Positions 23,483 through 35,104 of a stretch of DNA of 64,000 nucleotides are shown piece after piece. The position numbers and the translations under genes are program-made. The notes below the pieces were generated by a model that worked only from the letters and a program-made list of their open reading frames with translations, was not told the DNA's origin and ran no database searches. Source of the stretch: Warburgia ugandensis (lineage: Eukaryota > Streptophyta > Magnoliopsida > Canellales > Canellaceae); contig CP141127.1 of assembly GCA_035236585.1 (NCBI GenBank), forward strand, positions 66,259,495 to 66,323,494. The letters are read 5' to 3'. Each line of letters starts with the position of its first letter. Position 1 is the first letter of the stretch.

Positions 23483-23908
23483 TGTAATGACTCCAATTTT
23501 GTAACATTAAAATCCCAAGATAGCCATGAAAAGATCAGTTTTTGAAGATAAGGGCATTTTGGTCATTTCACTATTCACCTTGACTAAACCCAGAAATTTG
23601 GTCCTGAAAATGGTACCATTAGGTGCGTATCGGAAAAAGAAATCCAACAAGACCAAAATCACCCAAAACGGAGTTAAAATGAGCAAGTTATGGCCCTTTG
23701 AAGTTCAGGGGCAAAAATGTAATTTTTACAAAAACGGATTTAGCCTACAAAACACAGGGGACCGTTTTGATACGGGCACCCTTCATCTTCCACCTCCTAG
23801 AGGGTTCTAGAACGGAAGTGATTCAAGGAGAAATCACCACTATTCTGGAGGTTTCTCCACCGCCATTCAAAGGCGGTGAGAGCCCCCTCCAGAAACCTCT
23901 TATAGCAC

Positions 23909-23916
23909 TATAAATA
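23909..23916 (+). promoter_or_regulatory. TATA box of solo LTR copy 2
   Basis: TATAAATA in GCACTATAAATAGAGCTCTT, 426 bases into the LTR, the same place as in copy 1. Confidence 0.65.
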
Positions 23917-25721
23917 GAGCTCTTGGGCGCCTCTAATGGCAGCCCAAAAGGTTGAAGAAAAATTGTTGTGGAGGAGTGACCTAGAGGGGAAACAAGGAGA
24001 AAAACCTAGCAACGAGCCAGGTATGCCCAAGATCCCTCAAAACCCATCTTCACAGTAGTTCTAAGATTAATTTACCTAGGTTTTTGCATGAAAAACCATG
24101 TAAAATGGAGCCCTAGAGAGCCACCAAGGACCCAGGGATGTTCCCTGGGCCGCACTGGTTTGACAGGGTCGAACTAGGGTGTCCTGAGGACGCCCCGGTT
24201 CCCCAACGAATAGGATGTTCCAGTCAGAACGTCACACGTCGATCCCGTTTGGAAAAAACCAAACGGACGTGCCCGCAAAAGAGAGAGATGGGCGGAAAAC
24301 CTGGCGCGTTTGCAGACACGCCCATTGAGGCACACGCCACAGGCACACAGCGCACTAGCAAAATTTTCCTTTTCTTAAGAAAAGGCAGGCGCATGCCGCT
24401 GATGCGCAACACCCTAGCATTCCGTCTTTTCACTCTTGAGACCCTTATGTACGTGTGACACTAAAATGCTTATAACTTGAGATCTAGAGCTCCGATTGAG
24501 GAGCCGCAAAAGGCATTGTGTCCGTGTTGACGACATGGACACACCCAAACTATAAAATCCCTGATGAAGTCCCAATCAAAGGTGGGCATGAACCTTAGAA
24601 TAGGATGGTGGCGCGTGGCCGCTAGACCTTTGGAAAACTGAGGATACCAAGGCCCAATTAGGACCATAGGACACCCATAGGCATAGGGATGGACTCCTAA
24701 TGCCTAAGTAATAATACCAACCACTCTAAAATCTATAAAAGATAGGCCAAACTAACCTTAAGTCCCCAAATCATGTTCAGGAGCGTACGAGGACAAAGGG
24801 GTTAGCACGACCTAGTCAGGTAGGTGCTCTATCACTACTAGATTCTTTTAAAAGAACTATTATTGTTTTGAGAACACATGTCTTAAGTATATGACTTGTT
24901 TAGCATGACTTAATTCAGCATGCATGTGATAAATGCTTTATGCATAGACATGTTTTGTAAATAATTGCATATGCATTATGCATAGATATGTTTTGCAAAC
25001 TATTGCATAAATTGCATGATTTGTGAGCATTAAGTTCTTGCCAAAAATTGCATGTCCTTGAGGGTTGCCAAAAGACGCTGGAGTGCCGAGGGCCAGGCAG
25101 TTGTGAGGGACCCAAAGAGGATAGGTTTCAAAAAAGAAATTTTTTGCTTGTTTGATCTTCTGTGATTTGGGCTAGTAAGCTAGTGGATGCTATGCCGAGG
25201 GGTTTGGGTTGGCCACCTAGCCTCTACCACTATTAGGTGGATGGGTACCACGCCTAAAAAGAGGCAACGTCCCTACGTCGACTGCATGTGGTACACGGGG
25301 CTACCACTGGTGTCACGGCATTGGGTCGACGTGTCATAGGCCCCATGGAGGCTATGACCGAGTGTCCTCAGGTACCCGGGGACCACACGGCAAGGAGGTC
25401 GTGGGCATAGTTGGACCCTATGGTTTATGGACTTATTTGCATTGCATATGGCATGATATGAGGTTGGTCGACCATAGCATACTAGAGATCCATGAGTTGG
25501 ATTCAATGAAGCATCTTATGCATATCATAATGTTATGATATATAGGTATATGATACTTTCGATTTTGGATTATGTGATCCTTTAAATCGTTAGTATTTCA
25601 GTTTGACAATGAATTTTTATCGATATTGAACTTGAGTATTCAGACATGCACATGTTTTGGAAAAAGCATATGATTTTAAAACATCGCATGCATTATAAAA
25701 CTAGTAGTGATAGACTCCTAC

Positions 25722-25740
25722 TGAGTATAGTATATACTCA
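25722..25740 (+). promoter_or_regulatory. Conserved LTR stem-loop (copy 2 of the TGTAATGACTCC family)
   Basis: TGAGTATA-GTA-TATACTCA, identical to the stem-loop in copy 1 and 388 bases before the LTR end. It follows CTCCTAC. Confidence 0.7.
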
Positions 25741-26127
25741 CCCTATCCTTAACATTTTTTAGGATAGTTCCACTCACAAATAGAAGACGTCTCAAGGGAC
25801 ATTAGTGCTACGAGCAAGTAAATAAACAAAGGAGACAACTATACATGTGAGTAAACTCTCTACCCTTTGGACATGTATTTATTTATTTATAGTTAGACTG
25901 TGTTCTATGAATGGATAGACCTAGGAAAACACTTATGATTTCTAAATTTTTTCAAAAACTACTTTGGTTAGCAAATGACACTCGGGGTTTTCAAAATGAG
26001 TTTAAAACTAAAGATTTTCCGCTGCATTGCATGGTTTTTATAAAATGGTTTTCAAATAGGGATGCATCCTGCCTTAGGAAATTAGGTATTGCATTTAAAA
26101 ATGCATGAGAAAACCCGGGTCGTCACA

Positions 26128-26926
26128 GATCTGTATGTACCCTTATCTCAATAGACCCCTTTCTTTGGAGGCTGGTTGATTCTCTCTCTTCTATTGGAGT
26201 AATCCCATTGGTGGGAATTATCTGCCAATTTTTTAAAGAACTCTTAGGCCTCATTCTCACCTTTTAACATGGGGACCCTCCACTCGCTGCATCTACCATT
26301 TGTCTATTCTGAGGCATTAATGCCTCATAGAAGTAATGGAACTATTGCCATTTCTCAAATCCATAATGAGGGAATTTTTTTCATAGTTTAGTCCACCATT
26401 CCCAATATTTGTAATATTACAAATCATCCCAATGTTTGAAATTGATAATTTCATGATGAAGGGCATTTGTTTTGTGAAAGTGGAAGAATTTGTTCAAAAA
26501 CTTCCTATAGAGTTAATCCCATGTAATAATAGAACCTACCTCTAAGGAATTGAGCCATGACTTGGCTTTATCCTTGAGTAAGAACGGGAATAGCCTAAGC
26601 CTAAAAGCATTGCCTAAAAAATTTTGGAGCCTAAATGTGGTGCAAATATCAAGAGTCTTCTTTGTCTCAACCATAAAAGGTGGGGAGTAATTGGATGACT
26701 CCTGACATGAACTCGAGGTGGTCTGCATTCCGAGGAGGTAAAGCTATGTAAAATGGGGTGTTGAGTTGTAGTGGCGCATAAAATCTCTTATAGCTTTGCG
26801 CTCGACTTCTACTAGTGGTTCAGCCATGGGGATAGGAACTTGGTTTCTTACCCCTTTTTCATGTGTATGTTCAATCTTAGGATCTAATGGTACTAATTTA
26901 GTGTTATGAGATCTACGTCCTTGCAT
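26128..26926 (-). pseudogene. Athila-like gag, N-terminal and central part
   Basis: The Met at 26,926 opens MQGRRSHNTKLVPLDPKIEH and, after RAIRDFM-like residues, a short frame break leads to 26,728-26,513, which encodes LQNFLGNAFRLRLFPFLLKD, then KAKSWLNSLEVGSIITWD. This is the core of the retrotransposon gag (capsid) domain. Further left the frame changes and decayed DLLRRCPHH-type sequence can be guessed but not confirmed. Gag would form the particle around the element RNA. The start codon was chosen because sequence to its right has no gag similarity. Confidence 0.75.
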
Positions 26927-28050
26927 GCATTATAATGAAACCTAACTAAATGATGTAACCTAGACCTAAATGTGACTCCTAACTCCATGTTCTATGCAAT
27001 CAATCAATTCCTAATGCCAGCGAGCTTGTCTTGAAGATCTTTGTTAATCTGTGAAGTTGTAGCTTTTAACTAAAGCTAAACAGCACCTCCTTATATTCAA
27101 ATTTGACTCTTGCTTACTAGTTAGGCCTTACCTAAGGTGGTTGATACAATTCTCATGAAAGGAGGCATTTAGACCTCAACATCCATCAACAGGAGTGGGA
27201 AAAGCACTTGGATTTCGGATACCTACTATAACCACAAAGTTCAAGAAGCATTAGAATGATAATAGAACTTTCAAAAAGGTTCCTGTGAGCTCAAAACCCT
27301 GTCTCTTACTACTTTATTTTAGATTAAAGGTTAATGGTTGGGATCACAAGCATACAAGGACTTGGATTGATTTCTTAGGTGGGCCATGGATCTAGTGATG
27401 AAATCCAGTCCTTATCTTATGAGGGTTCCTATGGGCCTTACTAACATTAAGTTCCATCCACCATAAAGCAATAAACATTGAATGCAAGTACAAGGAAAGG
27501 GAAACTGATGCAACCTATATGCTATCCAAATAAAGGTTAGATAGATGCTCCCTAATGCAAAAACCCTAATTAAAGATGCAACAATTAAGATGAATGATCC
27601 TAATGCTATATGAATTATTCTACTAACCAAATGCAAATTACACTAAATGCAACCTAAACTAGGTAAAGTAAATCAAAGTGAGGGATACCTACAGTGGGGT
27701 TTTTTATGAATATCAAGTGTGACCTCCATACAACACACTTGCCATCTTTTAATACAACCAATTTAAAATTGAAATTGAAATTGAAATTGCAAGTTACAAT
27801 GGGACTCACTACAAGTTTCACTCAAAAAAAATAAAAAAATTCTTATTTTAAGAAATCAAGGAAATCCTATCTAGTTGATGAAGCTCCACTTGCCAATTTT
27901 CCCTCACACAAAAACAAGAAAGATATGTCAATTTCTGATGAATTAATAAGATATGCAAATGCAATGTAAAAATCCTAATGTCATGAAACCTAAGACTACG
28001 ACTAAAGATAAATAATCCAAATAAGAATCCAACCACAAGTCTACTACAAT
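26927..28050 (-). other. 5' untranslated leader of the Athila-like element
   Basis: Between primer site and gag start there is no protein similarity; Athila elements usually have a leader of this kind. Contains a triple GAAATT repeat at about 27,770. Nothing else recognised. Confidence 0.5.
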
Positions 28051-28066
28051 TCGCTAGCAACTGCCA
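28051..28066 (-). other. Primer binding site (tRNA-Asp-like, degenerate) of the Athila-like element
   Basis: The minus strand reads TGGCAGTTGCTAGCGA six bases after the LTR end. It resembles the Athila primer site (TGGCGCC-GTTGCC-type) with a small deletion and changes. Its position directly inside the LTR identifies 28,073 as the 5' LTR edge. Confidence 0.55.
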
Positions 28067-28072
28067 AAAACT

Positions 28073-28610
28073 TGTTGGGATTTTAAAGTTAACTTGCAAG
28101 TGCACGAATTAATTGTAATATTCTTAGCGAGCAAGGTTGATCCCACAAGAATCTCACAAATTTGCAATAGATTGGATCTTATTCAAATTATTTAGCTTCA
28201 ACCGAAAGAGAAGGGTTTCGATTGGATAAGGAAATTAAAGTACTCAAATTAGAAGCACGTATGGAATTAGAAACTAAAACTAAAAAGGAAACTTCCCTAA
28301 ATTAAAACTAAATAATGGAAATGGAAACTTGTCAAACTAAAGGAAACTATAGCACTTTACAAAGATTCAATCAAAGTAATGAAACTTAAGAAACTACTAA
28401 ATTAGAAACTTTCCTAAATTAAAACTTACCTAACCTAAAACCTACTAAAAAGGCAACTTTCTAAAATGAAAAAAGGAAACTTTATAAACCTAAAACGATA
28501 TGCAAACAACTGATTATCAATTTCTGAAATAAGATCATGCAACTAACTTATCCAAAAATCAAATAGGCAAGGGGTCTAGTACCATGGACATGGTCCATGG
28601 ATCATCTAGG
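28073..28610 (-). repeat. 5' LTR of the Athila-like element, truncated
   Basis: On the minus strand it ends AAGTTAACTTTAAAATCCCA then ACA at 28,073, next to the primer site. The first ~530 bases match 8,390-8,870 closely (CACAAATTTGCAATAGATTGG; AAGATCATGCAACTAACTTA). At about 28,600-28,615 the similarity stops and Tat-like LTR sequence begins (ACCATCTAGGTCTTTGTC), so most of this LTR, including its promoter part, has been lost. Confidence 0.75.
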
Positions 28611-28719
28611 TCGGACCATCTAGGTCTTTGTCCATTTATGGTGATTCCTATGGCTAAGAATCATGAGTCATTGATCATTTTGGTCTCATACATAATGCTA
28701 CTACTTAAGGGATTGATCA
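28611..28719 (+). repeat. Tat-like 5' LTR, left piece
   Basis: ACCATCTAGGTCTTTGTCC and TTTATGGTGAT match 40,786-40,818. The piece is cut on the right by the solo LTR at 28,720 and on the left joins the truncated Athila LTR. Confidence 0.6.
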
Positions 28720-29404
28720 TGTAACAACCCCAAATTTTGTAAATACTATTCTGGGCGTTATTATGTGAAATTAGAATTTTGGAATATAATTGGAATTTTT
28801 TACCCAAAGAAAATAATTTTATATAGAAATGGAATTTGGAGTGTAAACATGAATGCTAGGAATGCACTCAAAAAATTTAGTCCAACAACATCATGAACAC
28901 TAAAATCGGATTATGAATGAATTTCACCTCAAAATTTCACCATTCTATGATCGGGTTATGAGTTTTCAAGGGGAATATATTTTTATATAACTATAATTTT
29001 TAATTAAAACTAAAACCATTAGATAGTACTCAGAAAATGGAATCCAACGAACCAAAGAACGCTAAAAATAGAGTCCGGATGAGGAAGTTATGGGACTTCA
29101 AAGTTAGGGGCAATATGGTAATTAAAAGATAATAAAAACTAAGGATATGAAATTGAAATTATAAAATCTGAATTCTACTTGTCGATACGAAGCCAATGAC
29201 ATTAAGTTTGCTGAAATAAGAGGTTGGACAAATAAAGGGTAATTTTCTTACAAAAGGGTATTTTAGTAATTTTACTAGTGGCCCCCACTTGTAGAAATGC
29301 GGGTCCGATGGTGATGAGGTGTTGGGTGCAAAACAATTATACACGTTGACTAAACTTAGACTGAGTAGAATGATGAGGAAAAAACACAATCATTCCAAGT
29401 TTAA

Positions 29405-29414
29405 TATATAAAAG
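29405..29414 (+). promoter_or_regulatory. Possible TATA box of the 4.1 kb solo LTR
   Basis: TATATAAAAG about 685 bases into the LTR. Only one copy of this LTR is in the window, so conservation cannot be tested here. Confidence 0.35.
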
Positions 29415-31506
29415 GAAAAGGGGTAAAAGAAATGAGTTAAATAACTAAGTGGAGGGGGCCACATTTGATAATGGCACCCCCACTTAAGTAAAACGAGTTC
29501 CCAAACCTAACGTAAATGGGAAAACCCAAGGGGAGAAAGAGAAAATGGGGAAGAAGAGGAAAGAAGAGAAAGGAGAAGAGAGGAGAGAAGAGAGGAAGGG
29601 GGGTGGAAGGTTGACCTGCACGCTGGAGAAGTGGAGGCCCACCTGAGAAGAAGAAGAAAAGGAGATTTTTGGGGGCTTTCATCGATGAAAAAGGAAGGCC
29701 AGGCCGAGAAAAATGGCAACTCGGATGGTTAATCTGGCTACTCATTTCCCTGTCCAACAAGGGGCGATCGAAAGCCCTTTGATCTCGTCGCAATCGAAGG
29801 AGAATAAGGGGGGATTTTTAGTTGGCCAAATATTTTAGGCCATTGCCAAAGATGGCAGGAGTTCGGATCCTTGATCCGAGCCGATCATCGTCTACGGTTG
29901 GCTTAGAAGAACCAAAACCCCATGGTTTTGAATGGATCTAGAACGATTTAGGCCATCGATTGAAGAGGGGATTATTGTGCGACCAAATTAGGGAGGTTTC
30001 ACCTGAAATCAATGTCAATCCAGTTCATCCAAGGGTGGAGAAAGCACGAAAACATGCTCTAAAGGTAAGATTTGCGAAACCCTATTTCTGATTTGATGTA
30101 TTTTGTTAAATTCATTTGATTTTACACTAGATCTAGAATTAAGGATGATCTAACCGTCCATTTCTTAATCCTAGCCTAATAATAGGTAAATAAGGGCTTA
30201 ATAAAGCCTAAATTTAACCGAGATCATCGATCTAGGCTAGAAACCAATTAGACCATCTCAGCTGTTCGATCGGTACTATTCACACATTAATTTTGAGGTA
30301 TCTGATTGATGATCAGAAACCACAGATGAATCCTACGACCCTAAATTAGCTAGGATGTGACTAGAATGGTGTAATTTGCATAAAAACCTTTCAAGAAACC
30401 TTAGCCGTCTAATATGTCACTATTTAAATAGTGACTGGTTGACATCGAATCGATGATTAGACCCCATAGATGAGTTCTAATTGTCAACCCAAAGCTAGAA
30501 GTGGTCTATCCGACCAATGTAGACCCTTAAATTAGTTAAATCTAACCATGTAATCTGATGGAAAACACAATTTAGATGTCCACATAAATCCAACCATCGA
30601 TTGCAATCTTAATCTAAGGATAGAGATCGACAGAAGCCTTGATCAACTCACATGAGTTTTGATCTTATGTAAAGATCCAATATTTATGATCCGAGCTTTA
30701 GATTGCATCGGATTCTTAAACTTATGATCAAAAGGCTTATAATTTTGGAAAAATTATGACTACCCAAGATTGATTAGAACCCTAAGCAATTGTTGGATCT
30801 TCAATTAGAGTTGATAGTCCGAATCAGGGAAAAATTATAGGAAAGTCTTGATCCAGGGTTGAGAATTGATTGATTAGACTTGAAATGAACTGAATAGAAT
30901 GAGAAACATAGACCTCCACTTTATGATCATGACCCTAAGTTTATAATCAAATACCGAGGATGTAGGATCAAATCATTAGATCATAATTCAATCTATATAT
31001 ATATGTGAATGTATTATGAAAATAATTTTTATGCATTGTATAGATTGAAGCGTACAGGGTAGATTGTGTAGAAGAGGGCGATTAAAGCTAATAGAATCAG
31101 GTGAATGCATCACACGAGGTAGGGGGAGAATTAAGAAAGCATGCCTTAATAGTAAGATGCATGTTTTCAAAACATGATCTTATTCTTATGATAGATATTA
31201 TGTCATTTAAATTGTGCATTTCATATGATATATGATGATGAAAAATGTTTACTTGTGAATGAGGAAAATTTGTGATTTGAAATGCTACATGAATGAGATG
31301 CTTATAATTGAAGCCTACTAAATGATATTAATGGATACCCACTATCTGTTCTTAAAAATATCATAGTTGTTATTGTGATAAACAAAGATTTATGGTACAT
31401 GGGTACCATTAAATCATATGCGATGCATGAGTTTAGGATTTTACAATACATCCTTGGTGGGTGATTACCGAGTTAGTGAGGATACTATGATTATGATGAG
31501 ATATTC

Positions 31507-31528
31507 ATATATATATATATATATATAT
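31507..31528. repeat. (AT)n microsatellite
   Basis: Eleven AT dinucleotides inside the 4.1 kb solo LTR. Confidence 0.9.
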
Positions 31529-32448
31529 TATGGACGAGCAAGACCCCTGTGTATTATTATTTTACATACAAGCATGGTGGCTTGAGAGTTTTGACTTAGA
31601 CAAGTGTAGGCCTGGGGATGTTATGTTAAGAGAGTTGTCGCGTTTGGCTGCTCTCCAAAATTTCTAATATGAAGGATACCATGCCCAATCGAGGCTAAAT
31701 GTCGGGTGGGTAGTCATGGGAAGGCCATCATTGTGACAGCCATGGTTGTCCCCATACAGACATGGATTTTGTTATTTCCATAGTTGGTATCAGTGGATTC
31801 TTATGAAGTTATCCGGGCCCATTGTATGGATTTAGACTGTGACATAGTAGTCCTTGTATTTGATGCACTACGGTGCATATATGATAGCATGATGACATGT
31901 GTATATGATGGCATGATGAGATGCCTTATATGATGATGGCATGATGAGATGACTTTTATGATGTTACTAGCAGCCGCTGGAGTATTATAAACCTTGTATA
32001 GAAGGGGTTGGATGTTGAGGCCCAGTATAGTCTGGGAATGTAGGTTAGAAAACCTATAGACTATGTTCATAATTTTGTATGACTTTTAATGATTTCAATA
32101 TATATGATATAGTCCTATATGTATATATTTGGAGGGCATAGTTTTATAAAAGTTTTCGTATGGGTAAGTGAATGGGTAGATATATTATGCAGAGTATGGT
32201 TCATAGAATTGGAGTATAGTATCATATAGAAAATGATAATGATAAATATTTAAAATACAATAGATTATATATATCATGTAAAGTGTAATCTCTAAAGTGG
32301 GATTATTATATTCATATGATGAAAAAGAATTACAAATAGCTACTTTATCAATGGCTTGCAGATAATTGAATATTTTAAGTGATATAAAATTCTTAATTCA
32401 TATGTAATTAACATGTTTTCTTAACTCTCCCCTACCAAGCATAGCTTG

Positions 32449-32487
32449 CTGAGATATTGTAAATGTTTTATGCTTGTAATATCTCAG
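32449..32487 (+). promoter_or_regulatory. Conserved LTR stem-loop (4.1 kb solo LTR)
   Basis: CTGAGATATT (32,449-32,458) pairs perfectly with AATATCTCAG (32,478-32,487) across a 19-base loop. It follows ATAGCTTG, as in the LTR at 55,591, but with a different stem. It lies 379 bases before the LTR end. Confidence 0.7.
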
Positions 32488-32866
32488 ATACAAATAGACA
32501 GGAGAAGACATACACAAGCAAAACGAGTTCAATAGCCATACTTCTTCCCTCATGTATATATTTTGTTAAAGTTTTTGTATGGTGTAGTTAGTTATTTGGA
32601 TTATGCTGCTTGGACATTTAATATAATGATTATAGGGGATGTGTATGTGAACCACTAGATGGGTCCTGTTGTTTCATAAAATGTATGTCTATCTTCTATA
32701 AAAACTATATTATGTATAGTATAGGAGTTGAGGTGACATCCGGGATTTTGGAAAAATGAATTTCAAAGAAAACTACCTTTTGCTTTTTTTTATTTTTAAA
32801 ATTAGAGGCATGCCACCTTTTGAAAATAAATGGGAAAAATTTTCATGAAAAACCCAGGGTGTCACA

Positions 32867-33382
32867 AATCAGCCGTGTTAGACTTACCAAGTCTAAATCA
32901 ACCATTGGTTGAACACTAAGTCTTGTTTCATGACAACATTCCATCTGCATAACCTACATTATGACTAAGCCCTTGTACCTAATTAGAACATAGTCTTAGG
33001 AGGTATAAGCCATGGTTCTCAAGTCTCTTGACTTTGGGCATGTGTTGGTTTGTACCATGTAGGCTTATAGTCTTACCATATACGAAATCTTGTAGCTTCA
33101 CCTAAACCTTTCATGGATGGTCATATTTTGACTGTGTTTCCATTTTTATCTATTGCTCCCCTAAAGCTTATATATGGCTCATTCTAGCCTTGACATTTGA
33201 TCAAGGAATGTGATGAATAATTAAAGGTTTTTTCATTTGTTATTGAAATGTAATTAAATACTCAAAGGTATGTACTCATTTTTATTTCACTAATAAAACC
33301 TATCAGTGAGGAAAAATTTATCCAATTTATTTTATGCTTTTTCTTATGGCAAATGTGTGGAATGAGCATTTTTGCTCGCACA
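32867..33382 (+). repeat. Tat-like 5' LTR, right piece, to the LTR end
   Basis: Matches 40,900-41,390: TGAACACTAAGTCTTG, TCTAGCCTTGACATTTGATC, an AATAAA at about 33,293 (polyadenylation signal, conserved at 41,300), then CAAATGTGTGGAATGAGCAT and the end TTTTTGCTCGCACA. The AATAAA and the CA end support plus-strand orientation. Confidence 0.65.
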
Positions 33383-35104
33383 AATTTTTTTGATGTGCTC
33401 ATCAGGACATATCTCTCCTTTCATCTTGGAATCATATTCTTTTTGTTTACCTTGCAAATTTACTCAATAATATACATGACAAGAACTAAGAATAATGGTG
33501 GCTTTCTTGTGGGGAGTATCTTTATGGACATCTCTCTAACATAATTAGCCACATAATTCCAAGCCAAGGCTAGGATCCAAGTTCCTGTCTCTAGAGTAAT
33601 AGCTCTAACTCCCCTCTAGGTGTGCACCACCTAAGGTTGCTAAGAATGATGGTAACAACAGCACTAGCTTCCCATTTTAGGATCACCTCTCCACTTTCTC
33701 CTCTAATGATGCACCATTCAATGGTGCTAAAGAAAATGTTACATAATATACCTAAATTCATAATTTAGGGATATTATACAACTGTTGATTTTTTATCAAT
33801 GATCTATATTATCAATTAGATGCATATAACATTGATCCAACATTTAGAACTTATTTAGTTCACATAAACAAGGCTATAAATAGCTAAATAATGCATCTAA
33901 CCGTTGATCTAATGATCATTAATGGTCAAATTCTCAAATAGTATAAAACAACATGATCAATAACTAATCCATGTTATTATAGGTTGTTGGCCTTGTGAAT
34001 TAGTGGCTTAAAGCACTAATTTAGGTTTGATCAAGTTTCCTAACCTCATATCACTACTAATTGAGTTTTGAATGGTTAGATCAAACTTTGCACATTTATC
34101 ATACATTTGATCTACTCTTCTTAATAATGATCATCATTAATATAAAATTAAGAATAGTAAATAGATCTATTGTTTGATCATGTTTTCAACAGTCGAATTT
34201 GTAGATCTAGGGTTTACACTTGTACCCTATATTTAGATCAAAATTTCAACTGTCAGATGATCTTTGATAAAAAATTTGTTGACCTGGGTGCATAGATCTA
34301 GTGATAAGGATTCAAAATATACAAATCTTATGTTTCATTGTCACTAGAATCTAGTAACTGTCACAAAAGAAGATGTCAAAAAATGACCATTGGCAATGAT
34401 AATAAATAATTCAAGAAACATAAAATCTTGCAAAAATAACTTATAGACATGTAGATCTAAGGTTTACTTGAACTTTCATGAAGCTTGATGAGATTTATTA
34501 GTCATTTGATGCCCAAAAAAGGTGAAAAATAGTGACCATCATTGAAGGAGTGTGCCCTATTACAAGCACAATCGACAACCCAAAATGTCTCCAATGAATG
34601 ACATTTTTCTTAGGTTCAATCACTTGGACATGAGGACAATGATGAACAGTTTAGATTGTTGATCACATTCAGTATGTTCTCTAGTCAAAAGAAAACCCTC
34701 GGTGAGCCACTATCATCCTTATTTTACAACGAGATATGGCAAGATAGAGGGAAAAGCTTAGGGGTTTTGTTCATTTTGTCATGGCGAGAAAGATGATTGC
34801 TTAGATTATTGATCTAAGACATAATTTTCTCTGATAAACACCAACTTCAATGTATCATTCGCAGCCCCTTTTCAATTGCTATTTTTAATGGCTAACATAG
34901 ATGAATGATGACGGGTTGTGGGTTTTCATTTCTTTTATCCCTCCCTCTCAATCCCCTTATCCTCTTCCAGCAATATTTACCCTTCATTCGAATTAAAATT
35001 TAGCAAAATCTAATGAAATGGAATTCAAAATTTAGGGATATTTCATGTTAGTAATAACACAAGATCCCCTTCAAAGGGTCATAGCTATATGTCCCTCCTT
35101 AAGG
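33383..35104. other. Unresolved stretch with LTR-like pieces
   Basis: No coding similarity. Two short blocks (about 33,752-33,778 and 35,018-35,044), read on the minus strand, resemble the AATATCCCTAAATTTTGAA start of Tekay-like LTRs. A single copy of the 97 bp minisatellite unit lies at about 34,741-34,795. Repeated GATC-rich phrases at 33,900-34,330 resemble 51,240-51,800 of the outer Tekay LTR. It is probably a degraded minus-strand LTR inside the Tat-like element. Confidence 0.4.

Larger units (their letters stand above)
23483..26127 (+). mobile_element. Solo LTR, 'TGTAATGACTCC' family, copy 2
   Basis: It begins TGTAATGACTCC and ends GGGTCGTCACA, flanked by the perfect duplication GATCT (23,478-23,482 and 26,128-26,132). 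It aligns throughout with the solo LTR at 17,135-19,613, including CATTAAAATCCCAAG at the start, the TATA box, the GCGTACGAGGACAA region and the terminal stem-loop. It lies in gag of the minus-strand Athila-like element, whose reading continues on both sides. No internal element sequence remains. Confidence 0.9.
8385..28610 (-). mobile_element. Athila-like Ty3/gypsy element, minus strand, with three nested solo LTRs
   Basis: Reading right to left: truncated 5' LTR (28,610-28,073), primer site, leader, gag, protease, RT, RNase H, integrase, a ~1.8 kb 3' spacer, polypurine tract (11,065-11,056) and 3' LTR (11,055-8,385). Three later insertions interrupt it: 13,139-16,975, 17,135-19,613 and 23,483-26,127. 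Removing them leaves about 11.3 kb, a normal size for this group. Athila-like rather than chromovirus because gag carries the SNNPYSKTYNPRW block, protease is followed by the ILGHPFLVKS / AIINCRN-type linker, the primer site resembles the tRNA-Asp type, and a long non-coding part follows integrase. All genes are broken. The outer duplication cannot be checked because the 5' LTR is cut off. Confidence 0.85.
28720..32866 (+). mobile_element. Solo LTR of 4.1 kb, Tekay/Del-like, in the Tat-like LTR
   Basis: It begins TGTAACAACCCC and ends CCCAGGGTGTCACA. The flanks are GATCA (28,715-28,719) and AATCA (32,867-32,871), a duplication with one transition, and Tat-like LTR sequence continues on both sides. 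Inside are a leader of the Tekay type (AATCCAACGAACCAAAGAAC, then AGAGTCCGGATGAGGAAGTT, then GGGGGCCACATTTGATAATG), a TATA-like box at 29,405 and the conserved stem-loop at 32,449. No gag or pol similarity was found, so it is read as a solo LTR of an unusually long-LTR family. A purine-rich tract at about 29,520-29,660 gives spurious open frames. Confidence 0.75.

Noticed and set aside
17135..26127. The two related LTRs as 5' and 3' LTR of one element
   Set aside because: Each has its own perfect duplication (ACTAG, GATCT), and what lies between is minus-strand Athila-like pol that also continues outside both LTRs.
29437..29793. 118-codon Ser/Pro/Phe/Leu-rich minus-strand frame
   Set aside because: Produced by a purine-rich (GAGAAG-type) tract inside the 4.1 kb solo LTR; no domain.
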